From assembly GCF_006335125.1 (NCBI RefSeq), contig NZ_VDMO01000032.1:1-32896 (forward strand): 32,896 nucleotides of DNA, in the 5' to 3' direction. This stretch comes from Deinococcus radiopugnans ATCC 19172 (GTDB taxonomy: Bacteria > Deinococcota > Deinococci > Deinococcales > Deinococcaceae). Numbering within the stretch: position 1 is the stretch's first letter; each line of letters opens with the position of its first letter. A program made the translations under genes and the position numbers. Below, one piece after another: positions 14,854 to 23,014 of this stretch. The notes under the pieces are model-generated. The model saw only the letters and a program-made list of their open reading frames with translations, did no database searches and was not told the DNA's origin.

Positions 14854-15275
14854 CTGCGTTCTCCTTGAATGTGGAGCTCAAACTGAGTGGAGAGAGGCGG
14901 TTCCATGTTCGAACTGACTGCTCGCTGACGTTGACCTGTCCTGTACTGCCACGCTACCCGCAGCAGTCTTGTCGCCAGGGCGAGATCGGCGGGGGAATCG
15001 AGGGTCAGGACGATCCACGGCGCGGCCGGATTGTCGTGGTGCGGGCGAACCAGTCCTCGCTGGATCAAGGCGTCCCGCACCGCTGGTGAGCAGGCGAGGC
15101 CCACCACACTGCTCCGGTAAAGTTGCCCGATCAGGACGCCCCAGTGGAAAACGCCCTCCTCGCCGTAGGCGTAGGGTCTGATCTGGACGTGCTTCAAGTC
15201 AGTGGCCACACAGCGCAAACCCTCCAACGCCGTGTCGCACGGCCCGCTGTGGTCTGGGATCGTCATGGCCGTCAT
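14850..15275 (-). CDS. DUF5519-like (luciferase-domain-type) protein
   Basis: 141 residues from ATG 15275; ATG 15266 is an alternative start three codons later. The order HVQIRPYAYG, VFHWGVLIGQLYRSSVVGLA, AVRDALIQRGLVRPHHDNP, PWIVLTLDSPADLALATRLL matches small DUF5519 proteins: a G-x-L-H/Y strand, then a helix ending in PHH and a SWVSFxLxSxxDxxxAxxLLR end. Their biochemical role is unknown. It starts seven bases after the stop of the upstream gene and overlaps the FMN reductase by ATGA, so it sits in the middle of a compact operon. The C-terminal 25 residues are polar and less family-like. Confidence 0.7.
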   Translation of the reverse strand: MTAMTIPDHSGPCDTALEGLRCVATDLKHVQIRPYAYGEEGVFHWGVLIGQLYRSSVVGLACSPAVRDALIQRGLVRPHHDNPAAPWIVLTLDSPADLALATRLLRVAWQYRTGQRQRAVSSNMEPPLSTQFELHIQGERR

Positions 15276-15282
15276 CGCGCGC

Positions 15283-15909
15283 TCAGGACAATGCGGGCCG
15301 CGCCGCCGTGGACGCGCCGGGCCAGTACGGCAACGGATCGCTGGCAGGAAAGGTCTCCTCCAGTGCCTCGTCCAGATCCGCCTCACGCAGTTCGGTGCCG
15401 GGTTCAGTCGCGGGCAGGTCAGCGCTGTTGCCCCGGTTATCCCCCGGCAGCAGATCGGGAAAAGACAGCTCCAGGCGACCACCAACCGCATGCTGCTGGG
15501 CTTCCTCCACGGCGCGCAGGAGCCGGGAAGCCACCTGGACGAACGCACCGGGTGTCAGTGGGATCAGGGCCACGAGTGCAACTGCGGCGCCGGTTCCCTG
15601 TGCCGCAGGGCGTAGAGTCGCGAAAGCGATGGGCGAGCGGTGCGTTTCTTCCAGCACAAACAGTTTCGCGCCGGGTTCGCACAGCGCCGAAAGCTGCTGG
15701 GCCGCGTCACCGATGACATCCAGGCTCAGGAACGCCTCGGCCTGGATATGGGCAACGAGGTGCAGATCCTCCGACAGCCCGGTTCGCAGCCTCCATGTTT
15801 CCGGAGAGGGGAGACAGCGGCCCCTCATGGCCGCCAACTCACGGCGTGGCAGGGACGGGCAGGCAGAGCTGGCGAAATGTTCATCTTGACCTCCAGAAAG
15901 GTGGCCCAT
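15283..15909 (-). CDS. Unknown protein with FPASDP C-terminal motif
   Basis: Up to 208 residues. ATG 15909 gives the longest form without a ribosome binding site. ATG 15828 is attractive because it overlaps the stop of a short leader frame (ATGA) that has a good GGAGG. The middle (about 28-165) has alternating strands and helices (KLFVLEETHRSPIAFATL, then VALVALIPLTPGAFVQVAS). The C-terminus holds EADLDEALEETFPASDPLPY, a motif seen at the end of many small stress-associated proteins of Actinobacteria and Deinococci. Function unknown. It heads the operon with the DUF5519-like gene and FMN reductase. A tandem GGACACG repeat and a TAAATC box lie upstream. Confidence 0.7.
   Translation of the reverse strand: MGHLSGGQDEHFASSACPSLPRRELAAMRGRCLPSPETWRLRTGLSEDLHLVAHIQAEAFLSLDVIGDAAQQLSALCEPGAKLFVLEETHRSPIAFATLRPAAQGTGAAVALVALIPLTPGAFVQVASRLLRAVEEAQQHAVGGRLELSFPDLLPGDNRGNSADLPATEPGTELREADLDEALEETFPASDPLPYWPGASTAARPALS
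15825..15884 (-). CDS. Possible 19-residue leader peptide
   Basis: A GGAGG sequence on the minus strand stands six bases before ATG 15884. The frame encodes 19 residues (MNISPALPARPCHAVSWRP) and ends in TGA overlapping ATG 15828 of the main gene. Translational coupling is plausible. The alternative is that this is a chance frame inside the N-terminus of the longer protein starting at 15909. Confidence 0.35.
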   Translation of the reverse strand: MNISPALPARPCHAVSWRP

Positions 15910-15914
15910 ACAAC

Positions 15915-16010
15915 GGGCCAGTGGTCACGCTCCTGACCCCAAGTGGTCAGCGCTGCACAGAGATTTACACTGGCCCCGTGTCCTGGCCGTGTCCGACTGC
16001 CGGGCCAGTG
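15915..16010. repeat. Three copies of GGGCCAGTG around operator A
   Basis: GGGCCAGTG lies at 15915-15923 and 16002-16010, and its complement CACTGGCCC at 15968-15976. The last two form a 9-bp inverted repeat that encloses the tandem GGACACG repeats. They may be sites of a second regulator of the same promoter. This 126-bp gap otherwise holds no gene. Confidence 0.45.
15962..15994 (-). promoter_or_regulatory. SARP-type tandem operator A with promoter
   Basis: On the minus strand GGACACG occurs at 15994-15988 and again at 15983-15977, an 11-bp period (7-bp repeat, 4-bp spacer). Nine bases after the second copy is TAAATC (15967-15962), a reasonable -10. Published SARP operators are direct heptamer repeats at 11-bp spacing ending about 8 bp before the -10, so the geometry fits. 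It faces the 15909 operon. Copies of the same repeat are at 23015 and 23683. Confidence 0.65.
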
Positions 16011-16035
16011 GAGGGAGAGTTTGCTCAAGCTCCGA

Positions 16036-18732
16036 TCAGGGCTGAGTTTCCAGCGCGTATGCCGTCGCCTGCTCCAGCGTCATGGCGCGGCCCTCGTTCC
16101 AGGCGTCGGCGAACTCGCGCTCGTGCAGGGCACAGCGGATGGGGGCCAGTTCGTGCGTCAACCTGTCCCATTCCTCGGAGGTCAAGTTCGTGTTCAGCGC
16201 CTCACGCTGGGCTTCACCCGCACCCAGCAGAACAGCGGCGCGGCGCGGATCACCCAGTTCAGACGTGGTCAGTCCCAGCCCCTCAAGCGCCTCCGGAACG
16301 TGGTTGTAGAACCCACGGCTGGTCAATCCCTGTAAGGTCTGTCGGAAGTACATCGCCGCCGCTTCAGGGCGTCCAAGCCGCCGATTGAGCTGACCGAGAT
16401 TGTTGAGGACAGAATCGAAGTCCCCCCCCACCTCACGCTTGACCTGTAGGGCCTCCTCAAAAGTCTTCAGTGCGGCCTGCAGATCCCCCCGAGCCATCTG
16501 AACCGTACCGAGATTGTTCAGGCTGGCCGCGACACCTACCTGGACGCCAGCGGCATGGAAGTCGCGCAGCGCCCGCTCATAGTGAAGGGAGGACGCGTCC
16601 AACTCGCCCAGGGAGTGATGCACCGAACCCAGCAGCAAGACGGTGAGAGGAGACGTTCCCGCACGGGATTCGGTGAGTGACAAGGACATCTGGAGTTGCG
16701 CCCTGGCCACAGCGTAGTCATGCATGTGCATGGCCATTTCGCCGTCGCAGAGGAGCGTGGCCTCCAGGGTCCGCTGAGTCACCACCTGATGCGCCATTCC
16801 CAGTGCGAACCATGTCCGTGCCTCCCGCGTCCGCCCCGTCCTCGCCCAGAAATTACGCAGGGCCAGGCTGCACCTGAGCGCCATTTCTGCCTGTCCACGC
16901 TCCAGCCACACGTCCAGCGCCGCACGGACATTTTCGATGTCCTGATCCATACGCTCCAGCCAGCGCTTTTCCTCCTGGTTGTGCCTGATGGCCTCGGCGA
17001 AGCTCTGGCACAGGTTCAAAAAGTACGCCCCATGCACGTCCAGCACCTGCTGTTCGTCCTGAGCCTGCCCCGCCAGCCGCTCACGGGCAAACTGCTGGAG
17101 CAGGGCGTGAATGTCGAAGCGGCCGTGCTCGACCACCCGGATCAACGATTTGTCGACCAGGGCTGCCAGCAGCGGCAGGCTGGCTCCAGCCACCGCGCCC
17201 GCGGCCTCGCGGGTAAAGCCGCCGCGAAACACCGACAACCGGGCGAAAACCTGCGCCTCGGCGGAGGTCAGTCGCGCCCAGGTCTGCTCGAACACGGCCC
17301 GCACGCTGTGGTGCCGGGCAGGGAAATCACCCCCTGCCGCTTCCAGAAAGTTCAGACTGCGCCCGATCTCCTCAGCGATTTCGGCGGGTGACATCAGTTT
17401 CACCCAGGCGGCAGCCAACTCCAGCCCAAGGGGAGAGCCGCCGACGAGTTCCCCGATGCGGCTCACCGGCGGCAGATCGTCCGTGGTCAGATCGAAGCTC
17501 AAGCGGGCACGTTTGGCCCGCTGCGCGAACAGGTGGATGGCCTCTGCCTCAATTGCCGCCTCAAATGACGCACCAGCCGCAGGCAGGCCCAGCCCGCCGA
17601 GGGTCAGCGCCCATTCGTCCTCCAGACCCAACCGTTCACGAGAGGTGACCAGCAGCCTGACCCCAGGACACGCCAGCAGCAAAGTCGTCAGGTACGGCGC
17701 GCCCACCAGCAGGTGTTCGGCGCTGTCCAGAACCAGCAGAATGGGTCGTGTGCCCAGTGCCGAGAGCAGCGCCTTGAAGGGCGGCTGCTCGGCGGGCAAG
17801 GTCAATCCCAGGGCGTCGGCGATGGCTCCCGGCAATGGACCCAGAGAAACGGCGGCCTCTAGCGAGATGAAGACCGCCTCTCCCTGCTGCTGGGCGGCCT
17901 GCGCCACCTCAAGTGCCAGCCGGGTCTTGCCGATCCCGCCGGGCCCCACCAGCGTCAACAGGCGCACTTCGGGCCGGGCCAGTGACCGCAGAAGCTCGGC
18001 GCGCTCTTCCTCGCGTCCCACGAACGATGTGCCGCGCAGGGGCAGGCCCGGACGCAGTCGGGCCGCCTGAGGTTGCCACTTGAACAGAGCCTGCCGCGCC
18101 TCGTCTGGCGTCAACGTCAACCCGATCTCATAGTCGCGGGCCTGCTGACGCAGCCGCCCGAACAGTGGACTCTGTCCGGCCATCAGCACGGTCAGCAGCC
18201 GCGTGAACTGTTCTGGTTCCGGGTCTGCCGCGCCGGGCAGCCAGCAGGCACGTTCAGCCAGCGTTGCGCCCGCCGCAAAATCGCCCCGCGCCGCCGCACG
18301 TTCGGCCAACGTCAGCAGCGCTCCACGCACCTGCGCGGCGAGAAACTCGCGCGTCGCGAAGATCCAGTCCTCCAGTTGCACACCCGCATCCGGCAGGTGA
18401 ACGCCTGCCAGGAACGGCCCGGTGTACAGCTCTACGCTGGCCTCCAGCTCGCCCGCGTCCAGATGCGACAGCATGTGAGAGGCGTCGCAGATCACGCTGG
18501 CCCGCAGGCGATCACCGTCTGTCTCCAGGGCACCAGGCGCTTCCTGCCGCAGCCGACGCACGGTGGTGCGCAGGCTGCCCAGGGGATCGGCGGCCCGACC
18601 AAAAAAAACTTCGCTCAGAAAGTGGCGAGCACGCTCGCCTTCCAGCCCCAGGTAGGCGAGCAGCACCAGGGATTTGGGCCGTGAGTATGCCGTCCCCTGC
18701 AACGCCAGCCCCCCCAGGGTTCGCAGGTACAT
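16036..18732 (-). CDS. BTAD/SARP-like regulator with NB-ARC ATPase and TPR domains
   Basis: 898 residues. Residues 1-195 form a winged-helix plus BTAD-like module (MYLRTLGGLALQG start, LGSLRTTVRRLRQEAPG at 51-67, LYTGPFLAGVHLPD at 102-115). A STAND-type NB-ARC module follows: FVGREEE (237-243), Walker A GPGGIGKT (263-270), Walker B ILLVLD (331-336), LLVTSRERLGL (360-370), and GGSPLGLELAAAW. Then a winged helix (LSVFRGGFTREAA) and about 300 residues of TPR-like helices for ligand or partner sensing. Such AfsR/MalT-like proteins are ATP-dependent transcription activators. The start is ATG 18732 with TAAAAT five bases upstream, so the mRNA is probably leaderless. It is the third of three tandem paralogs. 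Likely targets carry the GGACACG repeats nearby (inference). Confidence 0.85.
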   Translation of the reverse strand: MYLRTLGGLALQGTAYSRPKSLVLLAYLGLEGERARHFLSEVFFGRAADPLGSLRTTVRRLRQEAPGALETDGDRLRASVICDASHMLSHLDAGELEASVELYTGPFLAGVHLPDAGVQLEDWIFATREFLAAQVRGALLTLAERAAARGDFAAGATLAERACWLPGAADPEPEQFTRLLTVLMAGQSPLFGRLRQQARDYEIGLTLTPDEARQALFKWQPQAARLRPGLPLRGTSFVGREEERAELLRSLARPEVRLLTLVGPGGIGKTRLALEVAQAAQQQGEAVFISLEAAVSLGPLPGAIADALGLTLPAEQPPFKALLSALGTRPILLVLDSAEHLLVGAPYLTTLLLACPGVRLLVTSRERLGLEDEWALTLGGLGLPAAGASFEAAIEAEAIHLFAQRAKRARLSFDLTTDDLPPVSRIGELVGGSPLGLELAAAWVKLMSPAEIAEEIGRSLNFLEAAGGDFPARHHSVRAVFEQTWARLTSAEAQVFARLSVFRGGFTREAAGAVAGASLPLLAALVDKSLIRVVEHGRFDIHALLQQFARERLAGQAQDEQQVLDVHGAYFLNLCQSFAEAIRHNQEEKRWLERMDQDIENVRAALDVWLERGQAEMALRCSLALRNFWARTGRTREARTWFALGMAHQVVTQRTLEATLLCDGEMAMHMHDYAVARAQLQMSLSLTESRAGTSPLTVLLLGSVHHSLGELDASSLHYERALRDFHAAGVQVGVAASLNNLGTVQMARGDLQAALKTFEEALQVKREVGGDFDSVLNNLGQLNRRLGRPEAAAMYFRQTLQGLTSRGFYNHVPEALEGLGLTTSELGDPRRAAVLLGAGEAQREALNTNLTSEEWDRLTHELAPIRCALHEREFADAWNEGRAMTLEQATAYALETQP

Positions 18733-18737
18733 GATCT

Positions 18738-18743
18738 ATTTTA
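18738..18743 (-). promoter_or_regulatory. -10 box, leaderless start
   Basis: TAAAAT, then AGATC, then ATG. The five-base spacing leaves no room for a ribosome binding site and matches the TANNNT-plus-start arrangement known for leaderless mRNAs in Deinococcus. The two paralogs upstream have the same layout. No convincing -35 is seen. Confidence 0.65.
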
Positions 18744-18851
18744 GGCTCGTGGACTTCTGGGCCGTGTCAGGGTCTAGGACATCGAGCCCTACGCCCAGTC
18801 TGCCCTGACCACCCTTCCTCCGTTGGATCGGGCCGCAGTTGCTCTCGCAGG

Positions 18852-20201
18852 TCAACCTCTGCCCGCGCCCTGAGTGCGCAGCGCCAGAACAATGTCAATA
18901 AACGCCGACGCGGGTGCGGACACACGGGTTCGGTGCCAGGCGACTGCGCCGTCCATGACCATCGGCCGCTGGTGGGCGGCGTAGCGGATGGGCCGCCGCA
19001 CCAGTCCAGGCAGCTCGGCGGGCCACGAGGGCAGCGCCAGGGTGTAGCCGAAGCCGCCGGCCACGAACTGGTTGCGCGTCTGGGGCCCAGCCCCCTCCAG
19101 CAGTTGTGGCGGGACGACGCCGTTGTGCTTGAGCAGCTTGAGCACATGGTCATACAGCGGTGGATGGACCTGACGCGGATGGATGACCATCACCTCGCCG
19201 TCCAGGGCCCTCAGCGGCACCTCGCGGAGACGGGCCAGGGGATGCTTGGCGGGGAGCAGAGCGACGTAGGCCTCCCGCCACAGCTGCTCCCAGGCGATCT
19301 GATCGCCCTCGATGGGCAGAGTCACGAAACCCACATCCAGCGTGCCATCGGTCAACGCCTGAAGCTGAGCGCTGCTGAAGAGCTCCTTGAAGGTGAGCCG
19401 GGCCAGCGGATACCGTTCGGCGTAACGCCGCAGGGCCGCAGGCACCACCGCGTGGTTGAGAAATCCAGTGGTGCCCAGCACCAGATCCCCGGCCTCCAGT
19501 GGCCCTGCGGTGCGGAGCCGGGGCAGCGCTGCCGTTCGCGCCTGCACCGGAAGAGAGGCGCTGAGCGCCCGCTGGGCCTCCGCAACTGACCAGTGAGGGT
19601 CATCGGTTAGGTCGGATTGAAGTTGGCCCAGCATCACGCTCTGTCCAGCGGTCAGCAGCAGCAGCAGGCGCTCCAGTTCCTCGATGTTGGGCGCAGGGCC
19701 ACCTGCGAGCCAGCAGGCCCGCTCGGCCAGATCGGCTCCGGCATTGAAGTCGCCCTGCGCCGCCGCCTGCTCGCCCAGCCTCAGGAGTGAGCCGCGCACG
19801 CGCCGGGCGATGGTGGCACGGCGCGCGTACACCCAGTTTTCAAGCGGTTCACTCCAGTCCGGCAGATGGACCCCCGCCAGGAACGCGCCGGTGTACAGCG
19901 CCGTGGCGCCAGAAAGATCGCCTGCATCGAGGCGGCTGAGAAGGTGCTGAGCGTCGCAGGCGATCGTGGCCCGCAGCCGAGTGCCGTCCACCTGTACCGC
20001 GCCGGGAACCTCGTCGCGTAGACGGTGCAGGGTGGTCCGCAGACTGCCCAGTGGATTGACCGCTCCCCTGAAAAACAACCGGGCGAGGTGAGCGCGCTCC
20101 TGCCGGCCTTCCACCGCCAGATAACTCAGCAGCAGCAGGGACTTGGAGCGTGTGCAGACCCCGCCCCGAAGCTCCAGCTTGCCGAGCGTCTGGAGGATCA
20201 C
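18852..20201 (-). CDS. Hybrid regulator: BTAD/SARP-like N-terminus fused to LysR-type ligand-binding domain
   Basis: 449 residues. Residues 1-195 are closely similar to the N-terminal modules of both neighbours (MILQTLGKLELRG, LGSLRTTLHRLRDEVPGAV, LYTGAFLAGVHLPDW). In place of the NB-ARC module, residues 238-443 form a LysR substrate-binding (type 2 periplasmic-binding) domain: GDLVLGTTGFLNHAVVPAAL, RYPLARLTFKE, LTDGTLDVGFVTLP, LLPAKHPLA, VIHPRQVHPPLYDHVLKL, and FVAGGFGYTLALPSW. The usual LysR N-terminal HTH is absent. The protein would thus use a SARP-like DNA-binding head with a small-molecule sensor. GTG 20201 is five bases after TAAGAT (leaderless). It follows the upstream paralog by 44 bases. 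The domain order is seen directly; ligand and targets are unknown. Confidence 0.85.
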   Translation of the reverse strand: MILQTLGKLELRGGVCTRSKSLLLLSYLAVEGRQERAHLARLFFRGAVNPLGSLRTTLHRLRDEVPGAVQVDGTRLRATIACDAQHLLSRLDAGDLSGATALYTGAFLAGVHLPDWSEPLENWVYARRATIARRVRGSLLRLGEQAAAQGDFNAGADLAERACWLAGGPAPNIEELERLLLLLTAGQSVMLGQLQSDLTDDPHWSVAEAQRALSASLPVQARTAALPRLRTAGPLEAGDLVLGTTGFLNHAVVPAALRRYAERYPLARLTFKELFSSAQLQALTDGTLDVGFVTLPIEGDQIAWEQLWREAYVALLPAKHPLARLREVPLRALDGEVMVIHPRQVHPPLYDHVLKLLKHNGVVPPQLLEGAGPQTRNQFVAGGFGYTLALPSWPAELPGLVRRPIRYAAHQRPMVMDGAVAWHRTRVSAPASAFIDIVLALRTQGAGRG

Positions 20202-20206
20202 GCTCT

Positions 20207-20212
20207 ATCTTA
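20207..20212 (-). promoter_or_regulatory. -10 box, leaderless GTG start
   Basis: TAAGAT, then AGAGC, then GTG on the minus strand. Same spacing as at the 18732 and 22975 starts. This implies that the hybrid regulator has its own promoter although it follows its neighbour by only 44 bases. Confidence 0.6.
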
Positions 20213-20245
20213 GCGCTGGCGCCGGCCCTTGCGGACCCCGGACGC

Positions 20246-22975
20246 TCAGGAGTCGTCTACGCTGCGCTCGTCCTGACTGTAGGCCACCGCCTGCTCCAGG
20301 GTCATCGTTCGTCCGGTGGCCCAGGCCACGTCGAAGTCCGCATGCCGGCACCCGGCCCTGGATCCCAGCCTCCGGCACCCTTCGAGATGGCCGAGGTCCA
20401 CTGAGGTGCGGCACCCCAGGTGCTCTTCAAGCATGGTGGCGGCGGCCAGCAGCACGGCGCCCCTGCGCCCCTGGCCCTGGTCGAGCGACAGCCGGCCAAG
20501 CCCCTCCAGGACACCGGGGATCAGCAGGAGATAGCCACGGTTCAGCAGTCCCCTGAGTGCCTGGGTGTAGGAGCTCCGGGCGGCCCCGAACTCACCGCGC
20601 TGGCGGTAGAGATCGCCGAAGTTCTTGTGCAGGCCGTCCACCTCTCCGCCGATTTCGAGTTTGTAACGCAGCGACTGCTCGTAGGCGGCCTGCGCCCCGG
20701 CCAGGTCACCCTCCTTCAACATCAGACTGCCGAGGTTTTTCAGGCTTGAGGCCAGGCCATGCCGCTCGTTCGCGGCCTGGAACCCTGCCCGCGCCTGCTC
20801 GTACCACTGGCGGGCCATTGCCGTCTCACCCAGACCGACGGCCACGTTGCCGAGGTGCAGCCAGGTGATTGGCGAGGGCAGGCCGAGCTGTTCGCGCAGC
20901 GCCAGAGAGGCTTCAAGGAGCCGCCGGGCTTCGAGGTGGTCGCCCATGTCCATCGCCAGTTCGCCCTGAACGGCGAGCGCCTGTTCCCGTACGTCCGGGG
21001 GCGTGTCCAGCCCTGCCGCCAGGCCGAGCGACAGCCACCACCGTCCCTCGCGTGCCCGGCCTGTTCGGCCCCAGTAGACCCGCAGCCAGGTCACGCAGCG
21101 CAGCACTTCTTGCGGCTCGCCCCAGTCGAGCCAGGTCTTCAGTACGGCGCGCAGGTTGTCGAGTTCCAGTGTGAGCCGGTCCATCCACTGCCGTTCGTCG
21201 CGCAGATTCAGAAACGCGGTGTAGGCCTGCTGAACCTGCGCCCGGTAAAACGCGGCATGGGCGAGCTGGGCGCGGCGCTGCTCTTTGGGGGTCTGCCTCA
21301 GTCGCTCACGGGTAAACTGCACGATCAGGGCATGTAGACCGTAGCGGCCAGCGCCCATCACGCGGATCAGGGACTTGTCCAGCAACCGGGCCAGCACGGG
21401 CAGACTGGCCCCCGCCACCTCGCCCGCCGCCTCACGGGTAAAGCCGCCGTGAAAGACCGAGAGCCGCGCCATCACCGTCTGTTCCGCCTCGCTGAGCTGC
21501 GCCCAGGTCTGCTCAAACACGGCGCGTACGCTGTGGTGCCGCTGCGGCACGCCAGGACTCTCGGTTTGCAGGAAATCCAGACTGCGGCGGGTCTCGCGGG
21601 CAATCTCCTCCAGGGGCAACAGCCGAATCCAGGCGGCGGCCAGCTCCAGGCCCAGCGGAGAACCGTCGACCAGGGCGGCAATCTGCGCCACCACCGGCCA
21701 ATCCGTTTCATCCGGCCTGAACCCCAGTGAGGCCCGCCTGGCCCGCATCACGAAAAGCTGAACGGCCTCGGCGTCCCTAATCTGCGGCACGGTGGCCCCT
21801 GGAGGTGGCAGGTTCAGCCCGCCGATGGTCAGCGCCCACTCCTCTTCCAGGTTCAGTCGCTCCCGCGAGGTCAGCAGCAGGGTCAGACTGGGACAGCCCC
21901 GCAGCAGCGTCTGCAATTGTTCTGTGCCTTCCAGCAGATGTTCGACACCGTCGAGAACCATCAGCAGCGGGGGACCTTGCAGGCAGGCTTGCAGCGCGGG
22001 CAGGGGCGGCTGATCGCCGGGCAGGTTCAGCCCAGCCGCGTGTGCAATCGCGCGCGGCAGATCGCGCAGCTCAGCCACCGCCTCCAGCGAGGCGAAGGCC
22101 ACCGCCTGCCGCGCCTGCAGCGCACGGGCCACCTCCAGGGCCAGCCGGGTCTTGCCGCTCCCACCGGGGCCGACCAGGGTCAGCAGGCGCACCTCGGGCC
22201 GGGCCAGGGCGCGCACGATCTCGCCGCGTTCCACTTCCCGGCCCACGAACTCTGTGATGCGGGAGGGCAGATGGGGCCGGGCCTCAATGTCCAGGCTGGC
22301 CCCCGCCGATTCGGCGGCGTGGGACAGCAGCGCCCGCCGGGCGTCCTCCACCGAGTGATGCAGGTCAAGGCCCAGCTCATGGCCCTGCTGGCGCAGCCGG
22401 GCCACCAGTGGGCTGTGTCCGGCAACGAGCAGGCAGTCGAGCCGCCCAAACTCCTCGGCCTCCGGTTCTGCTGCGCCTTCCAGCTCCAGGGCGCGTTCAG
22501 CCAGATCCGCCGCCGCGCCGAAACTGCCGGTTGCTGCCTGGCCCTCGGCCAGAGTCAGCAGAGCGCTGCGGACGCGTGAAGCCAGGTACTCGCGCGTCGT
22601 GTATACCCACTCCTCCAGCTCCACGCCCCAGTCCGCGCGGCGCAGGCCCGCCAGAAACGGCCCGGTGTATAGCCCGATGCCGCGCTCCAGTTCACAGGCG
22701 TCCAGCCAGGTCAGCATGTCCCTGGCGTCGCAGTGCACGGCAGTTCGCAGGAACTCTCCCTCCTGTTCCAGACTGCCTGGCGCTTCCTGCCTGAGCCGCC
22801 GGATGGTGCTGCGCAGGCTGCCGTGCGGATCGTGGGCCTGCCCAAAAAACAGCGCGCTCAGGTGGTGGCGGTCTCGCGCCCCTTCCAGGGCCAGGTGGCA
22901 CAGCAGCAAGAGTGACTTGGGCCGCGAGTACGCCGCGCCCTGCAACTCAAGTTTCCCCAGCGTCTGGAGGTACAC
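20246..22975 (-). CDS. BTAD/SARP-like regulator with NB-ARC ATPase and TPR domains (second large paralog)
   Basis: 909 residues, paralogous over the full length to the 16036-18732 protein. BTAD-like head at 1-195 (MYLQTLGKLELQG, HGSLRSTIRRLRQEAPGSL). FVGREVER at 243-250, Walker A GPGGSGKT (269-276), Walker B LLMVLD, TSRERLNLEEEWALTIGGL, GSPLGLELAAAWIRL, winged helix SVFHGGFTREAAGEVAG, then TPR repeats (EGDLAGAQAAYEQSLRYK, RGEFGAARSSYTQAL). The C-terminal TGRTMTLEQAVAYS block matches the paralog's C-terminus. GTG 22975 follows TAGGCT by five bases. It is divergent from the AhpD/hydrolase genes, and the GGACACG tandem repeats at 23015 lie 40 bases upstream. It most likely controls the divergent genes, itself, or both. 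Confidence 0.85.
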   Translation of the reverse strand: MYLQTLGKLELQGAAYSRPKSLLLLCHLALEGARDRHHLSALFFGQAHDPHGSLRSTIRRLRQEAPGSLEQEGEFLRTAVHCDARDMLTWLDACELERGIGLYTGPFLAGLRRADWGVELEEWVYTTREYLASRVRSALLTLAEGQAATGSFGAAADLAERALELEGAAEPEAEEFGRLDCLLVAGHSPLVARLRQQGHELGLDLHHSVEDARRALLSHAAESAGASLDIEARPHLPSRITEFVGREVERGEIVRALARPEVRLLTLVGPGGSGKTRLALEVARALQARQAVAFASLEAVAELRDLPRAIAHAAGLNLPGDQPPLPALQACLQGPPLLMVLDGVEHLLEGTEQLQTLLRGCPSLTLLLTSRERLNLEEEWALTIGGLNLPPPGATVPQIRDAEAVQLFVMRARRASLGFRPDETDWPVVAQIAALVDGSPLGLELAAAWIRLLPLEEIARETRRSLDFLQTESPGVPQRHHSVRAVFEQTWAQLSEAEQTVMARLSVFHGGFTREAAGEVAGASLPVLARLLDKSLIRVMGAGRYGLHALIVQFTRERLRQTPKEQRRAQLAHAAFYRAQVQQAYTAFLNLRDERQWMDRLTLELDNLRAVLKTWLDWGEPQEVLRCVTWLRVYWGRTGRAREGRWWLSLGLAAGLDTPPDVREQALAVQGELAMDMGDHLEARRLLEASLALREQLGLPSPITWLHLGNVAVGLGETAMARQWYEQARAGFQAANERHGLASSLKNLGSLMLKEGDLAGAQAAYEQSLRYKLEIGGEVDGLHKNFGDLYRQRGEFGAARSSYTQALRGLLNRGYLLLIPGVLEGLGRLSLDQGQGRRGAVLLAAATMLEEHLGCRTSVDLGHLEGCRRLGSRAGCRHADFDVAWATGRTMTLEQAVAYSQDERSVDDS

Positions 22976-22980
22976 CTGTC

Positions 22981-22986
22981 AGCCTA
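22981..22986 (-). promoter_or_regulatory. -10 box, leaderless GTG start
   Basis: TAGGCT, then GACAG, then GTG. It fits TANNNT with five-base spacing as for the other two paralogs, though this hexamer is the weakest of the three. Confidence 0.5.
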
Positions 22987-23014
22987 AACTCGCCTTCGGC
23001 ATGGGGTGATCAAC

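Noticed and set aside
17111..18070. 319-codon plus-strand frame
   Set aside because: Ser/Arg/Pro-rich shadow of the NB-ARC regulator on the opposite strand.
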